Assembly (NCBI GenBank): GCA_013697015.1
Contig: JACCXL010000211.1
Coordinates: forward strand, 1-6,847
Direction of reading: 5' to 3'
Origin: Chthoniobacterales bacterium
Lineage (GTDB): Bacteria > Verrucomicrobiota > Verrucomicrobiia > Chthoniobacterales > UBA10450
DNA length: 6,847 nucleotides
Shown here: in pieces, positions 1 to 6,586 of the stretch
How positions within the stretch are numbered: position 1 is the first letter of the stretch
Layout: each line of letters begins with the position of its first letter
Notes under the pieces: model-generated
Databases searched by the model: none
Told to the model about the DNA's origin: nothing
The model's input: only the letters and a program-made list of their open reading frames with translations
Made by a program: the position numbers and the translations under genes

Positions 1-1909
1 GCGCAGCGCCATGCGCATAGGGCTTCGCCGCTGTCGTTTCCGCCGTGCTGCCCTCTGCGCTGCGCCAGTGATAGCCAATTCGTGGAATGTGCGCGACCTG
101 TCCCGGCCCGATCTGCTCGACACAGCGGAGCACGAGATCGTAATCCTGCGCGCCTTCAAAACCGCTCCGGAATCCGCCCGCGCGACGCACGAATTCCGCA
201 TCGATAAGGCAAAAGTGAGCCAAATAGTTTTGCGTCAGGAAAAATTCCGGATCCCACGAGCTCTTGAAGTACGGCGAAAAGCGTTTGCCGTTGTCGTCCA
301 GCTTGTCTTCGTCCGTGTAGATGATGCGGGCGGTGGGATTTCGATTTCGCTCGAGCGCCACGTAGTACAATGCGGTTGGTGCGAGTTCGTCGTCGTGGTC
401 GAGAAAGCCAATGAATGCACCGCTTGCCAAGTCCAGCGCGGCATTGGAGGCGAGCGAAATATTGCCGCGATCTGTTCGACGCACGATTTTTATGCGCTGG
501 TCCTGCCGCGCCGCGCGTTGGAGAAGGCTCCAGACTGCGGGATCATCGGAAGCATCGTCCGCCGCGCAGAGCTCCCAATTCACATAGAGCTGCGCGCGCA
601 GAGATGCGATCGCGCGACGCAGAAAGCGCGGATTGGAATTATATGCCGGAAGGAGAATCGAAAACTTTGGCTTGATTGGCAGCTGTCGAATGTGACGCCG
701 GATGGAGCGACGATCACGCCACGTGGGGCGGTCATAGAGCTTGATCCAAACGCTGTAATCATCCGTGTCGCCGTAGGCGTTTTCGTGCCGGCCCCAGAAC
801 AGCGGCCGATGCACCCGGCGACGCATAAACGGCTCCCATTTACCATCGCGACTTCGCGCTTCCAGAACCAGCTCACTCGAGCCGAGTGAAGGTTCGACGG
901 TGACAAGAAAGCCGCTGTCCACCGCGCCAGGCACTCCGGGAAACGCGGCCTTCACTTCCGATCGCATCAATCCGTATCTCGCAAGAGATTTCTTGGCCCC
1001 GGTGATCGCGCGAATTTCCGCAATCGGAGGGCCGTCGAGCGCCACGCACCAGCCGGCGAGACGCTGCCGCTTCGGCATTCGGGACCAATTGCATCGCGGC
1101 TCGAGCCAAAACGCGAATCGAGAAACCACGCCACCGGCGGCGGCGCGAAAAACGTCCCGCTCTTCTGCCCGAAGCGCTGCTGCCGGTGTCCGGCGACGTC
1201 TCTCGAAGTAGCTGCGTCGATCAAACAGGTGCCAACGTTCATCAGGCCCGAGCAGTTCGAGGTCGAGCGTGCCTGCGCCGGATGGCAGAGCGACTTCAAT
1301 CGCGAATCCGCTGCAATGCGCGAACTGCAGACCAGGAAAAATTGCCCGGACGTCCCGGCGCTGAATGCCGATTTTCGCTGGGAAAACATTTCTCTCCGTT
1401 TTTGCTCGCAAGCCGCGAACAGGCGCGCCCATTCGATCTACGCACCAGCCGCAAATGTAGAGCGGGTCCGTCGAGCCCGGCCAATTCCCGGGTCGATCAA
1501 ACCACCAGGCGTAACGCGCCTTGTTATCCGCGAGCTCCCAATTCTCCTTTTCTACGCGTTGCGCGGCGGAAGCGATATCTGTCCCGCGAACAGTTGTCGA
1601 GAACACGAGCGTCCAGTCGACCAAATTGTCTCGGGCCTCGAGCGACAGAGGCGTGCCTTGCATCGCCGTCTCGATGACGAACGAAAAACCGCAGCGAGGG
1701 TTGCTCGGGGCCCGACCGAGGTAGTTCGCTACATCGGGCCGATCGTAGATGCAGCCGGCTTCGAATTTTTTGTCGCCGACGCGCAAACGGATGCGCGCTG
1801 GAGGCTCGCCAGTTTCCTGCACAACCCAGCCGGAGATTCGCCTCCATGGTAGCGGTATGTCTGGTCGCAGCGGCTGTTCGACGCAGCAAATGAAACCCGA
1901 TGCCATCAT
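1..1909 (-). CDS. Modular GT2 glycosyltransferase with three N-terminal repeat modules (3' end outside window)
   Basis: The frame is open without a stop from 1909 to the left edge (636 residues). Residues ~25-370 carry three tandem modules (described separately). A linker rich in W, D and R follows, then a family 2 glycosyltransferase domain from ~415: SILLPAYN (417-424), the DHDD metal/nucleotide-sugar motif (504-507), YTDEDK (531-536), the acceptor-side QDYDL (588-592) and YHWR (613-616). GT2 enzymes transfer sugar from a nucleotide donor at the cytoplasmic face; this layout is common in O-antigen or capsule loci. The start is the ATG at 1909 or the adjacent one at 1906, because the first recognisable strand (GFICCVEQP) follows at once; no Shine-Dalgarno is visible and an upstream non-ATG start is not excluded. 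Related proteins often carry a second GT domain, which would lie outside the window. Donor sugar and acceptor cannot be read. GT2 assignment is firm. Confidence 0.93.
   Translation of the reverse strand, partial: MMASGFICCVEQPLRPDIPLPWRRISGWVVQETGEPPARIRLRVGDKKFEAGCIYDRPDVANYLGRAPSNPRCGFSFVIETAMQGTPLSLEARDNLVDWTLVFSTTVRGTDIASAAQRVEKENWELADNKARYAWWFDRPGNWPGSTDPLYICGWCVDRMGAPVRGLRAKTERNVFPAKIGIQRRDVRAIFPGLQFAHCSGFAIEVALPSGAGTLDLELLGPDERWHLFDRRSYFERRRRTPAAALRAEERDVFRAAAGGVVSRFAFWLEPRCNWSRMPKRQRLAGWCVALDGPPIAEIRAITGAKKSLARYGLMRSEVKAAFPGVPGAVDSGFLVTVEPSLGSSELVLEARSRDGKWEPFMRRRVHRPLFWGRHENAYGDTDDYSVWIKLYDRPTWRDRRSIRRHIRQLPIKPKFSILLPAYNSNPRFLRRAIASLRAQLYVNWELCAADDASDDPAVWSLLQRAARQDQRIKIVRRTDRGNISLASNAALDLASGAFIGFLDHDDELAPTALYYVALERNRNPTARIIYTDEDKLDDNGKRFSPYFKSSWDPEFFLTQNYLAHFCLIDAEFVRRAGGFRSGFEGAQDYDLVLRCVEQIGPGQVAHIPRIGYHWRSAEGSTAETTAAKPYAHGAA
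818..1837 (-). repeat. Three tandem GW/RxDV/SGF protein modules within the GT2 enzyme
   Basis: Protein-level repeat in the GT2 gene, copies at roughly residues 25-105, 152-232 and 284-364. Each begins with [SCA]GW (G27-W28, G154-W155, G286-W287). About 29 residues later comes R-x-[DE]-V or its equivalent (RPDV 57-60, RRDV 184-187, RSEV 316-319). Sixteen residues after that R comes [SC]GF (73-75, 200-202, 332-334), then an L-rich strand with LEA or LEL, and a Trp exactly 24 residues after the Phe (W99, W226, W358). The regular spacing and alternating hydrophobic strands suggest a compact beta-sandwich domain. Carbohydrate binding or a structural spacer role is inference; no function is known to me. 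Confidence 0.85.
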
Positions 1910-2045
1910 GGGTGTCGGAACCGCAGGAGCAACAGCGTGCTCAGTCGCAGTGTGAGATGTGCGACGCTCCAATTTGTGTGGATCGGTTTGCACGCGCTGG
2001 ACGGGAAGTTGGTTGCTGGCGTCCGGTGAGCCGAGGCGGTTGGTG
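1910..2045. other. Short gap between methyltransferase tail and GT2 gene
   Basis: If the methyltransferase truly ends at 2046 in the shifted frame, 136 bases separate it from the GT2 ATG at 1909. The GT2 frame stays open through the gap but encodes nothing recognisable (rich in R, S, T and H), so I treat it as leader. No terminator hairpin or Shine-Dalgarno motif is apparent. The genes may share one transcript. Confidence 0.4.
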
Positions 2046-2190
2046 CTAGCGGAGTGGCGCGCGCGGCGCCTGCAGTGGTTTCCGCGCCAGCAGCTCGAAT
2101 CCGGCCGCGACTTTCTTTTGCAACGCTTGCGGCAGCTCTTGCAACATTATAAAACCCTCTGGTTGCTCACTCCGGCCCGCCCAAAATCCG
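2046..2190 (-). pseudogene. Frameshifted C-terminal tail of the methyltransferase
   Basis: In the -1 frame relative to the methyltransferase, the stretch ending at the TAG at 2046-2048 reads RSEQPEGFIMLQELP followed by KKVAAGFELLARKPL, which looks like a genuine methyltransferase C-terminus. In the annotated frame the protein stops at 2147 after an unconvincing tail. Adding one base near the A4/C3 runs at 2180-2186 (plus strand) would join the frames into about 283 residues. The TAA at 2149-2147 overlaps an ATG (TAATG) that could start a 33-residue peptide by coupling, a less likely reading. Sequencing error, real indel and decay cannot be told apart here. Confidence 0.6.
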
Positions 2191-2896
2191 CCCATTCTCC
2201 GATCGTCGTATTGCTCAACCGCGTCAGCTCCTTCCAGCTCGCGCCGCCTTGCCGTGCAGCCTCGACCACATTGGACATCAAAAACGCAAGCATTACGCCG
2301 GGACCGAAGTTCGCGCTTACCTGGCAGGCATCGATCTGGAATCCGGAGAACCATTCGCGGGCGCCATATTCGGTGGCGTTATAAAAGTGGTGTGGTTCCT
2401 CGTGTAACGCTTGCAGAAAGGCGGTGTGGATCGCGACGGAACCGCCGGGTTTCAGAACCCGAAGAATCTCGGCGGCCGCGTTCTTCGGTTCGCTTAAATG
2501 CTCGAAGACATTGAAGGCGAAGACACGGTCGAAGATACCGTTCCGAAACGGGAGCCGGTGCGGATCTCCGACCACGTCGGTGTGCAGGAAAATCTGATGC
2601 TCGAGCTCAACGCAATTTGGGAAACGGCTTGCCGAGCTACCCGCTCCGATGTGCAGCACGAAATCTTTGCCTTCGCGCAGGATTGCCTCGTATTCGCTCC
2701 CAAGTGGATTGCTGATATGATCAGACGAAGCAATCGTAACCGGCTCAGCTAAGAACACCGGCACGTCGTCTCTGACCTCGAACTGGCGGGCGAAGGTCGG
2801 GCACGCAAGCCTGGACCGTTTCATCCGTAGCGTCTCCCGGCAAACAGGACACGCGAGGATGCCCTCAAGCCGACTATGTAGCTTCGAACCGAGCAT
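2147..2896 (-). CDS. Trm112-like zinc-ribbon/class I SAM-dependent methyltransferase
   Basis: 249 residues. Residues 14-50 resemble the Trm112-like leader found on many small bacterial methyltransferases: CPVC (16-19), Cys32, then RDDVPVFL (42-49). The fourth zinc-ligand position holds Phe35, so the site looks degenerate. The class I Rossmann methyltransferase fold follows: SAM-binding motif I as VLHIGAGSSAS (80-90), TDVVGDPHRLPF with the region before FDRVFAFNVFEHL (106-133), and the RVLKPGGSVAI strand (146-156). HEEPHHFYNAT (165-175) matches a motif of methyltransferases in polysaccharide loci. Substrate unknown; a sugar or lipid-linked intermediate is inferred from context. The ATG at 2896 is chosen because it precedes the Cys cluster closely; no Shine-Dalgarno is visible. 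The C-terminus (GRAGVSNQRVL) looks unnatural and the expected ending lies in another frame (next entry). Upstream of the GT2 gene in the same direction. Confidence 0.88.
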   Translation of the reverse strand: MLGSKLHSRLEGILACPVCRETLRMKRSRLACPTFARQFEVRDDVPVFLAEPVTIASSDHISNPLGSEYEAILREGKDFVLHIGAGSSASRFPNCVELEHQIFLHTDVVGDPHRLPFRNGIFDRVFAFNVFEHLSEPKNAAAEILRVLKPGGSVAIHTAFLQALHEEPHHFYNATEYGAREWFSGFQIDACQVSANFGPGVMLAFLMSNVVEAARQGGASWKELTRLSNTTIGEWADFGRAGVSNQRVL

Positions 2897-3066
2897 CGAC
2901 CGGACAGACTAGAAGAACCAGATGCGGAAGCAAGGTTAGCCAGAAGCCAGTTTTTCGGTGCTGAGTAACTTGTCCTGCTGCGACGTGCGGCCGGCAGTTG
3001 AGGGCATAGACGCGACGCGCCACCTCCAAACGTGCCAGAGCGCTGTATTGTGTCGCTGTTCTACGC

Positions 3067-3084
3067 AGCGACGGGTCCGTCGCT
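3067..3084. promoter_or_regulatory. Perfect 8-bp inverted repeat, candidate operator
   Basis: AGCGACGG-GT-CCGTCGCT has perfect 8-base arms around a 2-base centre, between two divergent genes. The centre is too short for a stable RNA hairpin loop and no T-run follows, so a dimeric regulator site fits better than a terminator. No regulator gene is seen in the window. A chance palindrome in GC-rich DNA remains possible. Confidence 0.35.
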
Positions 3085-3162
3085 ACCTGATCCGTCGTGA
3101 TCTTTTGCCATGTCTGGACTCGATCGTTCATGCCGCTGGCGTGTCGCCGTTTGGAAGCTTAA

Positions 3163-3195
3163 TTGATTAGACGCGCGTAGAGGAGCATTTACAAT
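3163..3195 (+). promoter_or_regulatory. Possible promoter close to the GT-C start
   Basis: TACAAT (3190-3195) matches five of six bases of the sigma-70-type -10 box and lies eight bases before the ATG at 3204. TTGATT (3163-3168) is a possible -35 element but the 21-base spacer is long. If the -10 is used, transcription would begin at or just before the start codon, giving an almost leaderless mRNA. AGAGGAG (3179-3185) looks like a ribosome binding site but is too far (18 bases) from the ATG. Confidence 0.22.
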
Positions 3196-3203
3196 CCGGG
3201 GGC

Positions 3204-4010
3204 ATGAATGAAGATCTGGACCGCGTACCGGGCACCGACGCTAATAGGGCACTGCCCGTGCGATGGCAAGCGCTGCGTTATCGGCCTTTCGTCCTTCTTC
3301 TCGCGTTCGGTCTTTTCGTCCGCCTGATTCTAATGCTCGCCTATTTCCCCGCGGTCATGCTGATGGCCGATTCGCCGCGATATGCTCGAATCAATGGCAT
3401 GCCCATGTTTGGCGACTTTTGGATGCCCGCGGGGTATCCCATCGTGCTGAAATTGCTGCACGCGCTCTCCCACCGACTTTGGTTCACCATCGCGGTTCAA
3501 CATTTGATGGGACTAGGCGTCGGGATCCTCCTGTTCTTGTCGGTCCGCCGCCTCGGAGTCGCGGTCTGGGTGGCGTGCGTCCCGGCGGCGGTGCCTTTGC
3601 TCTCTGGCGACCATCTCTACCTTGAGCATCTGATCATGGCCGATCATCTCTTGATCTTTTTAGCCAGCGCGGGTCTTTATGCTGCCGTTCGTGGGTTGGT
3701 TCCCTCGGTGAACTTTGGCTGGCTCGGAACGGGAAGCGCTTTGCTGGCGATGGCCGCGTTAACGCGCAGCGTTGGCATCCTGCTGCCCATTCTTGCCGTG
3801 TGCACTGTCCTTTGGGCCAATGGCTCGCTCCGTGTTCGTTGCTTCACTATCGGAGCGATAGTGCTACCGGGAATCGGAGTATTCGGTCTTTACACCGCCG
3901 CGTTTTATTTGGGCCCAGGGGCAATATCTCGGCCTTACCGACATGAGCGGCTGGAACTTATATTCGCGCGTCGCGCCGTTCGCCGATTGCCGGAAATTCA
4001 CCCCGCCTGA
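3204..4010 (+). CDS. GT-C-like membrane glycosyltransferase, N-terminal part (frameshifted)
   Basis: Genuine coding runs from the ATG at 3204 to about 3910 (residue 236); the remaining ~32 residues to the stop at 4008-4010 are out of frame. A short basic N-terminus leads to a first membrane helix (~29-50). The first outer loop has ADSPRY (55-60), where GT-C enzymes usually place the catalytic acidic residue, then MPAGYPI (74-80). More helices lie at ~92-113, 119-133, 145-163, 175-204 and 214-236, with YLEHLIMAD (139-147) at a conserved spot in this type of protein. GT-C enzymes (PMT/ArnT-like) use lipid-phosphate sugar donors on the outer face of the membrane. An in-frame TAG at 3168-3170 limits upstream extension, and 3204 is the first ATG after it. 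Together with the next entry it would form one protein of about 495 residues. Donor and acceptor are unknown. Confidence 0.8.
   Translation: MNEDLDRVPGTDANRALPVRWQALRYRPFVLLLAFGLFVRLILMLAYFPAVMLMADSPRYARINGMPMFGDFWMPAGYPIVLKLLHALSHRLWFTIAVQHLMGLGVGILLFLSVRRLGVAVWVACVPAAVPLLSGDHLYLEHLIMADHLLIFLASAGLYAAVRGLVPSVNFGWLGTGSALLAMAALTRSVGILLPILAVCTVLWANGSLRVRCFTIGAIVLPGIGVFGLYTAAFYLGPGAISRPYRHERLELIFARRAVRRLPEIHPA
3909..3921 (+). other. Frameshift site in GT-C gene
   Basis: The sequence TTG-GGC-CCA-GGG-G contains G3, C3 and G4 runs. Upstream frame 3 encodes hydrophobic helix (TAAFYL); downstream frame 1 encodes QGQYLGLTDMSGW. One extra base here explains both. The runs are typical positions for homopolymer length errors. 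It is not a recognised programmed +1 site. Confidence 0.65.
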
Positions 4011-4692
4011 CGGCACGGCGATTCTCTGCGAGGACCGTCCGCCGTCGAAGCGACCCGGTCCAATGGGCTACGTTTGGGATCTAAGTTCGACACCTAGAAG
4101 AAACTTTGCGCTGGGACCAAAAACGGGCGCCAAGCTTGGGGAGTTCGCAAAGCGAGCAATCCTTCATCAACCACTGGATTATCTGGAAGCGGTGATAATC
4201 GACCTTGCTACTTATATCGATCCCGCCATCAATTCAAAGCGTCCTTACGGTGGGCAATCACGCGAATTGCTGTCGTTCGGCTGGCGCGATCTGTCAGTCG
4301 AGAGGGCGGTTGTACAGAAGAAGTCGATCAGCTATCGCGGCACCAAGGTCCGTCTTCACGGCCGGGGCATGCTTGCTTTCTACCAGAATGTATCCCATCT
4401 CAGCGGCCTCACGATTGGCGCCGTTCTGTTTTTTTCCATCGTGGGAGGAGTTAAAGCGAGCGGTCCGATTCGTCTCGGAATCGCTCTTTTTGGCCTGAGC
4501 GCGTGCGGACTCTACCTGCTTCCCGTGCTCACGCTTTCCTACAATTTTCGCTATGGGATCCCTGCCGAAAGTTTTCTCGTGGTCTCAGGCGTCCTAGCCG
4601 CAGTGTCGATATGGCCACGCGCTACGGCCTTGCAGAATTCGTGTACGCAGCCTGACAACCCGCGGTCAATCCAACCACCGGGCGCCGCTTAG
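3943..4692 (+). CDS. GT-C-like membrane glycosyltransferase, C-terminal part (frameshifted)
   Basis: Continuation of the preceding gene in the +1 frame. That frame is open from 3862, and its coding character begins upstream of the ATG at 3943: bases from 3916 read QGQYLGLTDMSGWNLY, so the ATG at 3943 is internal, not a real start. Removing one G from GGG at 3911-3913 gives a continuous sequence. This part holds a ~150-residue outer loop with Cys residues in AFADC-like and AILCED contexts, then about three membrane helices (near 154-170, 177-197 and 208-224 of this frame, counting from the internal ATG) and the motif YNFRYGIPAE (200-209), typical of the last helices of bacterial GT-C proteins. 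The final 27 bases overlap the convergent gene on the other strand. Confidence 0.78.
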   Translation: MSGWNLYSRVAPFADCRKFTPPDGTAILCEDRPPSKRPGPMGYVWDLSSTPRRNFALGPKTGAKLGEFAKRAILHQPLDYLEAVIIDLATYIDPAINSKRPYGGQSRELLSFGWRDLSVERAVVQKKSISYRGTKVRLHGRGMLAFYQNVSHLSGLTIGAVLFFSIVGGVKASGPIRLGIALFGLSACGLYLLPVLTLSYNFRYGIPAESFLVVSGVLAAVSIWPRATALQNSCTQPDNPRSIQPPGAA

Positions 4693-6522
4693 TTTACAGA
4701 GCTTGAGCCGGTCAATGTCAAAGGCCCACGCTTCGATTTTCAATGGCGCTGTGCGCGAAACCAGGTCTTGGTCGCGAAAAGTCGCTTTCCAGCCTGAGGG
4801 CAACGCGGCCTCGTCCCGGTAGAACCTGGCCACTTCTGTGCGGGGGGAGCGATCAAGGCCGAGAGCGAACGCGAACGGACCATCGGCCGTCTCGTAAGCA
4901 AGGACAACACCATCAACGGGCCGTCGAGAGTAAGGAAGCAGCGCCCAGCCTGCCGCCACATAGGAGTTCTCACCTGACGCTCGCACCGCCTCGAACTCGC
5001 CACACGCGCCAACCATGTGTCCTTTCGTTTTCATCATTAAGCGATGCAAAGCGGCGGGATCGAGAAGCGGCGGATGCAATAGGTGTAAACTATTGGCGCG
5101 TCGGGCAAAACTGGTCAGCTGTTCCAGACTAGGATGAACGGTAGTCTGAAGAAGGGTTTTTTCCGGGAAGCATTCGAGGAAAGTGAGTCCAACATGGCCC
5201 CTGGCGCGTGCTGCACCGGATCGTCTCATCATCCTCAGGCTAAAAGGCAAAGTTATCGTAAACAGGGCGATAACTCCTATAACCAAGACGAGATTGAAGC
5301 CTCGCATCGAAAGAGCCTTCCTTTCTTTGCGCAAGTTACCTTCCACAAGGATACCCAGTGGAATGAGACTCAAGATCAATAGGAGCGAGAAGGTTGTGTA
5401 ACGTGATTCCAAGGCTTGGGTTCGGCCAAAGCCGATTCGAGTGATGCACGCCATGATCGAGCTAAGTAACGCGAAACCACCTATCGAGATCCACGGTGCC
5501 GCGTTCCGGAGCAGCGCGGTATCCCGGCGACGCCACGTAATCGTTCCCGCAATCAAAATGCAGAGCGCCAGTGCCACGGAGCCGACCGAGACCGGCCAGA
5601 TCAACGATGCGCCTTCTTCATGCCGTCCGAGGGGAGAGCCAAGAAAAGCGGAAATGTAGCAATAGTAGTCGAGCAAGTTGCGCGAGGAGGCGAGCGGCGG
5701 GTGCCAGGGCGGCTTTTGATAATGGAAAAAGTAAAGCCCCGCGGCGCACGTGGCGATCAGTATCCACCCACTCGACCAACGGATCGCTGCCTTGCGGTTA
5801 CTTCTGTCCGTGCGGAGCAGGAATGTAAGCAGGAGCAAAGGCCACAGGAGCATTCCATTTCCGCCGGAGAAGGTGGCAACCATAGCGCATCCTCCGGCGA
5901 ACAGGAACTTGACTAACTGCGGCAGCTCTGAACAAAGGACGGCCACTCCGGCGAGAAGGCAGGAAGCTAACAAAAAACATGCGAGCTGATATCCCCAGAG
6001 CCAGTTCTCATATTGACAAGGCGAAAAGAGGAGCACGTTGATGATAACCATCAGCATTAGCAACCTCGGCGATGGCAGGCGAAGCGTGCGCCAGAGCACC
6101 CATTGCAGGCAAAGCGCGGTGAGGGCACAAAGGAAGACCGAGAAAAACATTTCAGCCCGGGTATTCCAATGGGTGAAGTGTTCGAGAAGGAGAAAGATGA
6201 TCTTGGGAAAGACGACGCGATGCTCGTTATTTTGCGCAAAGAAGTCTGCAAATGAGAGCCGATGAGCGTGCGCCTTTTCGAAAAGATCCACCAGATTCCA
6301 TTCGTCCCAAAACGGCACGTTCACGCCGTAGCGTGAGATCAACAAAACCATGATGCCAGCCGGGAGCAGACAGGCCAGCAGAGCGGCGAACACAAATTTC
6401 CACCGTTTCGTCAGAATCAGTTCGTCGAGGCGGCTCCTGTGACCACTCGGTTCGGGCGCAGGTGGAACTACGGTTGATATTCCTTGTCGCATCGGTTGCT
6501 CGCTTTTGACTCTCCGCACCAT
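4666..6522 (-). CDS. Polytopic membrane protein, GT-C-like, with C-terminal GW/SGW module
   Basis: 618 residues. A ~40-residue hydrophilic Pro/Arg-rich N-terminus precedes the first helix (~43-63). The first outer loop has PFWDEW (70-75) and NNEHR (98-102); acidic first-loop residues suggest GT-C catalysis. Further helices lie at about 105-116, 125-145, 152-167, 178-197, 203-235, 250-266, 305-328, 343-361, 375-394 and 408-427. Other motifs are QYENWLWGYQ (170-179), SGGNGMLLWP (219-228) and FGRTQALESRY (365-375). After the last helix comes a soluble tail; residues ~519-610 form a module with G525-W526, RTEV (561-564) and SGW (576-578), resembling the repeats of the GT2 enzyme. The catalytic role and substrate are inferred; an unrelated polymer ligase or flippase is possible. 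The ATG at 6522 is the first in frame with a weak GGGA before it; Met11 is an alternative. It lies 64 bases downstream of the methyltransferase end and probably shares its transcript. The gene appears intact. Confidence 0.85.
   Translation of the reverse strand: MVRRVKSEQPMRQGISTVVPPAPEPSGHRSRLDELILTKRWKFVFAALLACLLPAGIMVLLISRYGVNVPFWDEWNLVDLFEKAHAHRLSFADFFAQNNEHRVVFPKIIFLLLEHFTHWNTRAEMFFSVFLCALTALCLQWVLWRTLRLPSPRLLMLMVIINVLLFSPCQYENWLWGYQLACFLLASCLLAGVAVLCSELPQLVKFLFAGGCAMVATFSGGNGMLLWPLLLLTFLLRTDRSNRKAAIRWSSGWILIATCAAGLYFFHYQKPPWHPPLASSRNLLDYYCYISAFLGSPLGRHEEGASLIWPVSVGSVALALCILIAGTITWRRRDTALLRNAAPWISIGGFALLSSIMACITRIGFGRTQALESRYTTFSLLLILSLIPLGILVEGNLRKERKALSMRGFNLVLVIGVIALFTITLPFSLRMMRRSGAARARGHVGLTFLECFPEKTLLQTTVHPSLEQLTSFARRANSLHLLHPPLLDPAALHRLMMKTKGHMVGACGEFEAVRASGENSYVAAGWALLPYSRRPVDGVVLAYETADGPFAFALGLDRSPRTEVARFYRDEAALPSGWKATFRDQDLVSRTAPLKIEAWAFDIDRLKLCKLSGARWLD
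4693..4968 (-). repeat. Divergent copy of the GW/RxDV/SGF module at the membrane-protein C-terminus
   Basis: Residues ~519-610 of the 618-residue protein contain AAGW (523-526), PVDGVVLAYE (535-544), RTEV (561-564), SGW (576-578) and LKIEAWAFD (594-602). The order matches the three modules of the GT2 enzyme, and the R to SG[FW] spacing is 15 residues against 16 there. The gap from GW to R is longer by about six residues. Placed after the last helix, so probably outside the membrane. Homology is inferred from pattern only. Confidence 0.55.
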
Positions 6523-6586
6523 TCCCGGTCAACTCGTTTTGCGTTGCGGCTTTTCTCGAGCGTATCCCGAAGCGGCATGCGGGCAT

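Larger units (their letters stand above)
2897..3203. other. Divergent intergenic region
   Basis: About 307 bases between the minus-strand methyltransferase and the plus-strand GT-C gene, likely containing promoters for both. It holds an 18-bp palindrome (3067-3084), a nearby GATC-N6-GATC pair (3089-3102), an AT-rich patch (3158-3169) and a TACAAT (3190-3195). An 85-codon minus-strand open frame (3131-2874) crosses it but has no recognisable domain and overlaps the methyltransferase start, so I do not call it a gene. No tRNA or riboswitch fold was recognised. Confidence 0.6.

Noticed and set aside
11..889. Long plus-strand open frame of 292 codons
   Set aside because: It is exactly antisense, in codon register, to the GT2 gene, which has clear GT2 motifs. 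Its translation is rich in R, A and V with no domain, as expected from antisense of GC-rich coding DNA.
1229..1852. Plus-strand open frame of 207 codons
   Set aside because: Antisense to the repeat modules of the GT2 gene; no recognisable protein features.
2046..2147. Separate 33-residue peptide coupled through TAATG
   Set aside because: Coding character in this frame already begins upstream of the ATG (EQPEGFI), so a frameshifted methyltransferase tail is simpler.
2180..2187. Programmed -1 frameshift at T-TTT-GGG in the methyltransferase
   Set aside because: It does not fit the X-XXY-YYZ rule: slipping would mispair the A-site codon, and no downstream structure was noted.
2874..3131. Minus-strand open frame of 85 codons upstream of the methyltransferase
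   Set aside because: No domain, no ribosome binding site, overlaps the methyltransferase start by 23 bases, and lies in the probable promoter region.
3909..3921. Programmed ribosomal frameshift in the GT-C gene
   Set aside because: No known +1 slippery arrangement, stop-codon context or stimulatory structure is apparent; homopolymer length error or mutation is simpler.
5620..5916. Several plus-strand open frames of 70-130 codons between 4743 and 6265
   Set aside because: All are antisense to the 618-residue membrane protein, with no domain or membrane pattern of their own.
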